Origin: DAIUCA01 sp964613675
GTDB taxonomy: Bacteria > Pseudomonadota > Gammaproteobacteria > Competibacterales > Competibacteraceae
Assembly: GCA_964613675.1 (NCBI GenBank)
Contig: CAZTIH010000037.1
Span: 1-20,070, forward strand
Length of the DNA: 20,070 bases
Direction of reading: 5' to 3'
This document shows, in pieces, positions 14,080 through 20,070 of this stretch; within the stretch, counting starts at the first letter, position 1; each line of letters opens with the position of its first letter. A model generated the notes under the pieces. That model was not told where the DNA came from, did no database searches, and was given only the letters and a program-made list of their open reading frames with translations. The position numbers were made by a program, and so were the translations under genes.

Positions 14080-14838
14080 ATGAAAAAACAAATATTGAGT
14101 GGGCTAATTCTCGGAATTGGCATTCTGATGAGCAGCGACGATGTGGAGGCAGCTCGATACCCCGATTTTGTGGCAATTGCAGAAGAAGGGGGGGCAGCGG
14201 TCGTGCAATTGTTGATAGAACGAGGGCCTAACCCCGAATCGCCCTCGCTATGGGATCGGTTCTGGCACTTCTTTAGTCCACCGCCTGAAGTTGACGCCTT
14301 GCCAACCCAGGAAATTCTGGTTTCGGGATTTCTGATCGACCAGCAGGGTCATCTGATCACTCACGCATCCGCCATTCAATCGGCTCAGTTGATCGTGGTG
14401 GAGCTACGAGACCGACGGCGATTTACGGCCAGTGTGGTGGGGGAGGATGCGCGACGTGAGGTCGCATTGTTGCGATTAGATCCGCCCCTATCCGCAAACT
14501 TGCCGGTGGTGCAATTGGGAGAGAGTCGGCAATTGCGCTTGGGACAATGGGTGATGGCGGTGGGGGCGCCGTTTGGCTTTGAGCAGACCGTCACGCAGGG
14601 CATTATTAGCGCGTTAAGTTCCCCCAACAGGGAACAAATTCGGCTCATTCAGACCGATGCGGCCGTTAATCCGGGAAGCGAAGGGGGGCCGCTCTTTGCG
14701 TTGAATGGGGAAGTTATTGGGATGATCGTGCCATTGACACGCGCTGATGGCTCGCAAAACAACGACGGTTACAGTGGATTTTCCTTTGCGATGCCGATGG
14801 ATGAGATCCAAACCGTGATTCGCAGATTTCTGAAATAA
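14080..14838 (+). CDS. HtrA/DegP-like trypsin-fold protein with substituted catalytic triad (predicted pseudoprotease)
   Basis: A predicted secreted protein of 252 residues with a signal peptide (MKK start, cleavage near VEA24) and one chymotrypsin-like domain close to DegP/DegQ; no PDZ domain follows. Fold motifs are strong: VSGFLIDQQGHLIT, ASVVGEDARREVALLRL, LPVVQLGESRQLRLG, GAPFGFEQTVTQGIISAL, IQTDAAVNPGSEGGPLFALNGEVIGM. Against the DegP text, however, the catalytic His of TNNHV aligns with Ser97, the Asp of (D)IAL with Glu127, and the nucleophile Ser of GNSGG with Glu201. All three triad residues are therefore changed, and proteolysis is not expected. An LA-like insertion (WDRFWHFF, 58-65) is present. 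It lies 31 bases after tamA, so it may serve as a periplasmic chaperone or adaptor for outer-membrane assembly; that role is inference. Confidence 0.85.
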   Translation: MKKQILSGLILGIGILMSSDDVEAARYPDFVAIAEEGGAAVVQLLIERGPNPESPSLWDRFWHFFSPPPEVDALPTQEILVSGFLIDQQGHLITHASAIQSAQLIVVELRDRRRFTASVVGEDARREVALLRLDPPLSANLPVVQLGESRQLRLGQWVMAVGAPFGFEQTVTQGIISALSSPNREQIRLIQTDAAVNPGSEGGPLFALNGEVIGMIVPLTRADGSQNNDGYSGFSFAMPMDEIQTVIRRFLK

Positions 14839-14896
14839 CCCCTCACAATGGGCTAAGTCGTCGTCTATTTCTCTCTTAAGCGAGTTTGCAAACTTC

Positions 14897-17569
14897 ATGT
14901 CTCTCCTACTCATTGACGGTTCGGCCTATCTGCATCGGGCGTTTGCCAAGCTCGGAAATCTCGAAACTGTGCAAAACCAACCGACTGGGGCGTTATTTGG
15001 ACTGGTGCATACCCTAGATAAACTCTTGAAAGATCAACAATATACGCATATTGCTGTGATCTTTGACGGTCCAGGGCCAACTTTTCGCCACGAACAATTT
15101 GCGGATTACAAGGCTCAACGACCGCCCATGCCGGAGGCGTTGAAACAACAATTAGCACCGCTTCCAGAACTGGTGACCGCGATGGGGTTAACCTATCTGA
15201 AATCGTCGGGGGTCGAAGCGGATGATGTGATCGCCACGTTGGCACGGCAGGGAGAAAATGCCCAAATGTCCGTTTTTATCGCCAGTCCAGACAAAGACTT
15301 AGCACAACTCGTCAATGGCAATATCCGTTTAATTCGCGACGAAGGAGTGATGGATCGAGACGGGGTTTTTCAGAAGTATGGTGTGTGGCCCGAACAGATC
15401 GTGGATTACTTAACACTGATCGGCGATACCTCTGATAATTTGCCTGGGGTCAGTGGTGTTGGTCCCAAAACGGCAGCTAAATGGTTGAGTGATTTCAAAG
15501 ATTTAGACGGCATTAAAGCGGCTGCACCCGATATTAAGGGCAAGGTAGGTGAGAAATTAAGAGCTGCTCTGGAGACGCTACCAGCCTTTCAGACCTTAAT
15601 TACCTTGCGATGTGATGTTCCCGATTTACCGTCGCTTGAGGCGTTAATTCGCCGTCCTGCCGATGTAGCAACACTAGTCACGCTGTATAAACGATTTGAA
15701 TTCAATCAGTTACTCAAGGGATTACCAACCGAAGGCGATTTGTTCGCTCAACCTACACCGCGCCAAGCTCCTCAAGTCCCACGAACCTATCAGACGATTC
15801 TGACGACGGAAGCACTAGATAACCTTTTGATTGAACTACAAAAAGCGCCTCTGATCGCATTTGATGTAGAAACGAATGGATTAGACGCGATGAGTTCGAC
15901 ATTAGTAGGCATCGCGGTGGCGTGGGGCCCAGGACAAGCTGCGTACATTCCGTTAGCGCATCAAACCCCCCCAAATCAACTCGCATTAGCAGATGTCTTA
16001 AATCGTTTGAAGCCGCTGATGATTGGCACGCCCAAAATTGTAGGACAACATCTAAAGTTTGATGGCCATATTCTGGAAAATCACGGTTATCCATTGACTG
16101 CGGTAGCACATGATACGCTTTTGCAGTCCTATCTTATTGATTCTTCTGGCAAACACGACTTGGACTATCTGGCGCGACAATATCTGCAAGAGACGACGAT
16201 AAAATTTTCAGAAGTTGCCGGAAAAGGGGCAAAGCAGGTTTCGTTTGATCAAGTGGACATCGACTCTGCAACGGCCTATGCCGCAGAAGATGCAGATATT
16301 ACGCTTCGACTCCATGCGTATTTTTGGCCTCGATTGGAAAACACGCCAAAGGTCAAAAAAATCTATGAAAACATGGAGTTGCCTTTGATGCCGATTTTGC
16401 GAAAAATGGAGAGGCACGGAATTTTAGTCGATACAGAACAATTAAAGCGACAGAGTGAGGTTTTAGCACAACAACTTGCAGAACTAGAACGACAGGCAGC
16501 TGAAGAAGCGGGAATGCCTTTTAATTTGAACTCGCCCAAGCAGTTGCAGGAAATTTTGTTTGAAAAGATGGGGTTGCCCGTGCGGGTGAAGACACCTAAA
16601 GGGGTTCCCTCTACGGCAGAAGAGGCGTTAAGCGAACTGACCGAATTTCCGTTGCCACGGCTTATTCTGGCGCATCGAAGTCTGAACAAGCTCAAAACCA
16701 CTTATACCGACCGTCTGCCCGAACAATGTCATCCAGAGACGGGGCGTATCCATACCTCTTTTCAACAAACCGGTACGATTACGGGGCGACTCTCGTCATC
16801 TGATCCCAATTTGCAGAACATCCCGATTCGCACTGAAGACGGGCGACGGATTCGTCAGGCCTTTATCGCACCGCCCAACTTCTGTCTCGTAACGGCGGAC
16901 TATTCGCAAATTGAATTGCGCATTTTAGCGCACTTAAGTGAGGATTCAGGGCTATTAAACGCATTTAGTCGCGGTGCGGATATTCATAGTGCGACAGCAG
17001 CTGATCTATTTGGGGTAACAGAGGTCAGTGCAGAACAACGGCGATTCGCTAAAACAATTAATTTTGGCTTGATATATGGCATGTCGGCGTTTGGTTTAGC
17101 CAAAAAATTGGGGATAGATCAGAGATCTGCGGCAAAATTTGTAACGCGCTATTTCGAGCAATTTCCCCAGGTTAAGGCGTTTATGGAGAAGATCAAGAAA
17201 GACACGACGCAACGAGGATTTGTCGAAACGCTATACGGTCGGCGGATTTATCTTCCGGATTTACAAGCCAAATCAGGGGTACGACGTCAGGGAGCAGAAC
17301 GAACTGCAATCAACGCTCCGATGCAGGGGACAGCGGCTGACCTCATCAAATTAGCCATGATTCGGATTGACCAGTGGCTCATTGAAAGTCGCTTTCCGGC
17401 CAAAATGCTGTTGCAGGTTCACGACGAACTGGTCTTTGAAGTTGAAACTGCATCTGCTCATGCGCTCATCGAACAGCTTAAAGTTCTGATGACCCAAGTT
17501 GCCGAACTGCGTGTGCCCTTAGAAGTGACGACGGGGATGGGGCAAAATTGGGACGCAGCTCACGGCTAA
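14897..17569 (+). CDS. polA: DNA polymerase I
   Basis: The repair and Okazaki-fragment polymerase; 890 residues with all three domains. The 5'-nuclease (1 to about 265) has LLIDGSAYLHRAF, FDGPGPTFRHE, GVEADDVIATLA, SPDKDLAQLV and LIGDTSDNLPGVSGVGPKTA. The 3'-5' proofreading domain has DVETNGLD (Asp323, Glu325), QHLKFD and YAAEDADITLRL, so proofreading residues look present. The polymerase domain has TGRLSSSDPNLQNIPIRT, motif A DYSQIELR (Asp668), motif B RRFAKTINFGLIYG near 715-728 and motif C VHDELVFEV (Asp843). Slightly shorter than E. coli Pol I. It lies 58 bases after the HtrA-like gene, so read-through from the lolA run is possible, though housekeeping polA normally has its own promoter. 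Confidence 0.98.
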   Translation: MSLLLIDGSAYLHRAFAKLGNLETVQNQPTGALFGLVHTLDKLLKDQQYTHIAVIFDGPGPTFRHEQFADYKAQRPPMPEALKQQLAPLPELVTAMGLTYLKSSGVEADDVIATLARQGENAQMSVFIASPDKDLAQLVNGNIRLIRDEGVMDRDGVFQKYGVWPEQIVDYLTLIGDTSDNLPGVSGVGPKTAAKWLSDFKDLDGIKAAAPDIKGKVGEKLRAALETLPAFQTLITLRCDVPDLPSLEALIRRPADVATLVTLYKRFEFNQLLKGLPTEGDLFAQPTPRQAPQVPRTYQTILTTEALDNLLIELQKAPLIAFDVETNGLDAMSSTLVGIAVAWGPGQAAYIPLAHQTPPNQLALADVLNRLKPLMIGTPKIVGQHLKFDGHILENHGYPLTAVAHDTLLQSYLIDSSGKHDLDYLARQYLQETTIKFSEVAGKGAKQVSFDQVDIDSATAYAAEDADITLRLHAYFWPRLENTPKVKKIYENMELPLMPILRKMERHGILVDTEQLKRQSEVLAQQLAELERQAAEEAGMPFNLNSPKQLQEILFEKMGLPVRVKTPKGVPSTAEEALSELTEFPLPRLILAHRSLNKLKTTYTDRLPEQCHPETGRIHTSFQQTGTITGRLSSSDPNLQNIPIRTEDGRRIRQAFIAPPNFCLVTADYSQIELRILAHLSEDSGLLNAFSRGADIHSATAADLFGVTEVSAEQRRFAKTINFGLIYGMSAFGLAKKLGIDQRSAAKFVTRYFEQFPQVKAFMEKIKKDTTQRGFVETLYGRRIYLPDLQAKSGVRRQGAERTAINAPMQGTAADLIKLAMIRIDQWLIESRFPAKMLLQVHDELVFEVETASAHALIEQLKVLMTQVAELRVPLEVTTGMGQNWDAAHG

Positions 17570-17603
17570 ACTGCATCGCAACCTGTGGTTTTTATTAGAT
17601 TTA

Positions 17604-19106
17604 TTAAAATTGACGAGTGCATTCGGCCACCAATTCGGGTTGGCCATCGGGTTCGGCGGATTCTAGGCGAACCGAAAACCCCCACATCTGATAAAAGTGG
17701 CGCAGCACTTCATGCGCACTAGCTTTATCGAGCGGCTTACGGTTGTAACGGGTGTGGCGCAGGGTCAATGAACGGTCACCGCGATGATTTACCTCAAAAA
17801 CTTGGATATTGGGTTCTCGTGATCCCAAGTTGTACTGGTCAGCGAGTGCTTGTCTGACGGCTCGGTAGCCCGTTTCGTCGTGAATAGCTGAAATTTCCAA
17901 TTCACGCTGTTTATCGTCATCGAGTACAGAAAATAGGCGAAAATCCCGAATGACTTTAGGCGACAAGAATTGTGCGATAAAACTCTCATCCTTGAAGTTG
18001 CGCATTGCGAAATCCAAGGTTTTTAACCAATCACTACCTGCAATGTCTGGAAACCAGTAACGATCTTCGGCGGTTGGGCGTTCGCAGATGCGTCGAAGGT
18101 CTTGCATCATAGCAAATCCCAATGCGTAAGGATTAATTCCGCTGTAATGTGGATGATCGTAAGTCGGCTGATAAATTACATTAGTATGCGATTGTAAGAA
18201 TTCCACCATAAAGCCGTCGGGTAGTAGACCTTCATCGTACATGGCATTCAGTAAAGTATAATGCCAAAAAGTCGCCCAACCTTCATTCATGACTTGGGTT
18301 TGTCGCTGAGGGTAGAAATATTGCGCCATTTTCCTTACAATACGAATAATTTCTCGTTGCCAAGACTCAAGTAGTGGAGAGTTCTTTTCGATAAAATACA
18401 GTAGATTTTCTTGCGGTTCTGAAGGAAAACGGCGATTTTTCTCATCAGCCTCTTCTCGTAAGGAAATAGGGATAGTGCGCCATAAATCATTGACTTGAGA
18501 CTGTAAGTAAGCTTCGCGTTCCCTTTGCCGCTGTCTTTCCTCGTGAAGCGATAAAGGCGCAGGTCGTTTGTACCGATCCACTCCGTAATTCATCAAGGCA
18601 TGACACGCATCTAACCAATACTCAACCCGCTCTTCGCCGTGTTTCTCTTCGCATTCACGAATGTAATTACGGGCAAATACTAGATAGTCGATAATGGCGT
18701 CCGCAGAAGTCCAGGAACGAAACAGGTAATTTCCCTTAAAAAAGGAATTGTGGCCAAAACACGCATGGGCAATAACGAGCGCCTGCATAGTAATGGTGTT
18801 TTCTTCCATCAAGTAAGCAATACAAGGATTAGAGTTAATCACAATCTCATAGGCCAACCCCATCTGACCACGGCGGTAATTTCTTTCAATTCTTACAAAT
18901 TGCTTACCGTAAGACCAGTGGCGGTAACCGATAGGCATTCCTACCGACGAGTACGCATCCATCATTTGTTCGGCAGTAATGATCTCAATCTGGTTTGGAT
19001 AGGTGTCGAGGCCAAATTTTTCGGCAAATTGCCCGATCACCGTTTCGTACTTTTCGAGTAAAGGGAAAGTCCATTCAGAACCTTCCGATAGATGCTGATT
19101 TTTCAT
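17604..19106 (-). CDS. spoVR: SpoVR family protein (YcgB)
   Basis: A 500-residue member of the SpoVR/YcgB family, a widespread protein of unresolved biochemistry. It is named for a Bacillus sporulation mutant and in enterobacteria belongs to the general stress regulon. Recognisable conserved text includes GYRHWSYGKQF (60-70), IAHACFGHNSFFKGNYLF (112-129), NEGWATFWHYTLLNAMYDEG and GINPYALGFAMMQDLRRICE. The two histidines of HACFGH and the WATFWH region look like potential metal ligands, which is my inference. Its ATG overlaps the stop of yeaH in an ATGA, indicating coupling. It converges on polA across 34 bases that hold only a T-rich stretch and no clear hairpin. No spore genes are nearby, so a stress role is more likely than sporulation. 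Confidence 0.95.
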   Translation of the reverse strand: MKNQHLSEGSEWTFPLLEKYETVIGQFAEKFGLDTYPNQIEIITAEQMMDAYSSVGMPIGYRHWSYGKQFVRIERNYRRGQMGLAYEIVINSNPCIAYLMEENTITMQALVIAHACFGHNSFFKGNYLFRSWTSADAIIDYLVFARNYIRECEEKHGEERVEYWLDACHALMNYGVDRYKRPAPLSLHEERQRQREREAYLQSQVNDLWRTIPISLREEADEKNRRFPSEPQENLLYFIEKNSPLLESWQREIIRIVRKMAQYFYPQRQTQVMNEGWATFWHYTLLNAMYDEGLLPDGFMVEFLQSHTNVIYQPTYDHPHYSGINPYALGFAMMQDLRRICERPTAEDRYWFPDIAGSDWLKTLDFAMRNFKDESFIAQFLSPKVIRDFRLFSVLDDDKQRELEISAIHDETGYRAVRQALADQYNLGSREPNIQVFEVNHRGDRSLTLRHTRYNRKPLDKASAHEVLRHFYQMWGFSVRLESAEPDGQPELVAECTRQF

Positions 19107-20070
19107 GACACACGCCGCTTAAAGAGTTCTCGAAACACGGGATAAATGTCGGCTGGGCCGTCGATTTGGGTCATTGCGAAATGGGGACAATTCGCTTGTA
19201 CCTCTAAATAAGATTCCCAAAGATTCTGATGTCGATCTGGGGTAATCTCTACATAAGCAAAGTAGCGAACTTTGGGCATGATGTGTTGCAGTAGTAAGTC
19301 GCGACAGGTCGGCGAATCCGTATGCCAATTGTCGCCATCAGAAGCCTGTGCAGCGTAGATATTCCACTGGCTCACGGGGTAACGCGCTTGCATGATCTCA
19401 ATCATCAGACGCAAAGCACTCGATACCACCGTCCCTCCAGTCTCACGGGAGTAGAAAAATTCTTCCTCCTCGACTTCTTTAGCGACCGTATGATGTCGGA
19501 TAAACACAATCTCAATGCGTTCGTAATTGCGTTGCAGAAATAGATACAGCAAGGTGAAGAATCGCTTACCTAAATCCTTGCGGGCTTGGCTCATGGAACC
19601 AGAAACGTCCATCAGACAAAACATAACCGCTTGCGTCGTCGGCTGAGGCTGTTTAATGCGATTGTTGTAGCGCAAATCAATGGTGTCGATAAAGGGAATG
19701 GCGTTGATGCGGATTCTTAAGCGTTCCATTTCCTCGCGAATTTCACGGGCACGCGGATGATCAGAACCCGCTTCCCGTTCGACAATTTCCAACGCTTCCG
19801 CTAATTCACGCAACTTAGCGCGATAAGGCCCCCCCAAGGCAATGCGTCGGGCAAGCGCACCTCGCAGACTTCTGACGACATTGATGTTGCACGGTACCCC
19901 ATCTTGGCTGTAACCCGCCCGAACCATTTTAAAATCAGGGACTTTAGCTAATTCCGTTTTCACCAAACGCGGAAGTTCTAGATCTTCAAAAAAGATCTCT
20001 AAAAATTCTTCGCGGGAAAGTTCAAATACAAAACTGTCCTCGCCTTCGCCTTGGTTATTGGCTTGACCAC
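19103..20070 (-). CDS. yeaH: YeaH/YhbH family (DUF444) von Willebrand A-domain protein, 5'-partial
   Basis: Partner of the serine kinase PrkA (YeaG) in many proteobacteria, implicated in sustained nitrogen starvation and stationary-phase responses. The gene runs off the right edge: a GTG at 19966 is an internal valine, because the same frame continues upstream to the edge with GEGEDSFVFELSREEFLEIF, conserved text of the family. The 321 visible residues include LPRLVKTELAKVPDF, RRIALGGPYRAKLREL, the VWA metal-site motif DVSGSMSQ (about 154-161 of the visible part), TGGTVVSSAL and ASDGDNW. About 100 N-terminal residues are outside the window, judging by the family's usual 420 or so. It overlaps spoVR by four bases; prkA would be expected just upstream. 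Confidence 0.94.
   Translation of the reverse strand, partial: GQANNQGEGEDSFVFELSREEFLEIFFEDLELPRLVKTELAKVPDFKMVRAGYSQDGVPCNINVVRSLRGALARRIALGGPYRAKLRELAEALEIVEREAGSDHPRAREIREEMERLRIRINAIPFIDTIDLRYNNRIKQPQPTTQAVMFCLMDVSGSMSQARKDLGKRFFTLLYLFLQRNYERIEIVFIRHHTVAKEVEEEEFFYSRETGGTVVSSALRLMIEIMQARYPVSQWNIYAAQASDGDNWHTDSPTCRDLLLQHIMPKVRYFAYVEITPDRHQNLWESYLEVQANCPHFAMTQIDGPADIYPVFRELFKRRVS

Noticed and set aside
3468..14082. Shared 13-mer ATACAAAATCTGA ahead of pstS and ahead of the HtrA-like gene
   Set aside because: A few matches of this length are expected by chance in 20 kb, and the positions relative to the genes differ.
17570..17603. Bidirectional terminator between polA and spoVR
   Set aside because: The spacer is T-rich but I could not find a convincing stem.

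Overview
The window looks like chromosomal DNA of a Gram-negative gammaproteobacterium. The evidence is its outer-membrane biogenesis genes (lolA, tamA), a pst operon with enlarged PstC and PstA permeases, a yeaH-spoVR stress pair, BolA and TcdA. Secreted proteins with InlB-type repeats plus tandem STRGF-type domains are, from memory, frequent in sulfur-oxidising Thiotrichales/Beggiatoaceae, but that placement is only a guess. A run of ten Ns shows this is a draft or scaffolded assembly, so single-base lesions need a read check.

Region 1 (1-1355) is the 3' part of a repeat-rich secreted or surface protein. It carries an out-of-frame repeat fragment at the very left edge and an assembly gap. 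Region 2 (1397-3215) is a convergent pair: a CitE/HpcH-type CoA-ester lyase (+) and thioredoxin reductase trxB (-), with stop codons one base apart. Region 3 (3216-9569) is the phosphate-uptake operon: a Pho-box-like site, a pstS that has lost its start codon, frame and one sense codon, an intergenic hairpin, then intact pstC, pstA and pstB. phoU does not follow. Region 4 (9583-11386, -) is an overlapping run bolA > parvulin isomerase > tcdA. Region 5 (11659-14838, +) is an envelope module: lolA, tamA and an HtrA/DegP-like protein in which all three catalytic-triad positions are substituted. Region 6 is polA (14897-17569, +). Region 7 (17604-20070, -) is spoVR overlapping yeaH, which runs off the right edge; prkA would be expected beyond it.

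The two observations most worth following are the predicted catalytically dead HtrA-like protein encoded directly behind lolA and tamA, and the decayed phosphate-binding protein in front of an otherwise intact, Pho-box-preceded transporter. Most other genes are ordinary housekeeping genes with intact motifs.
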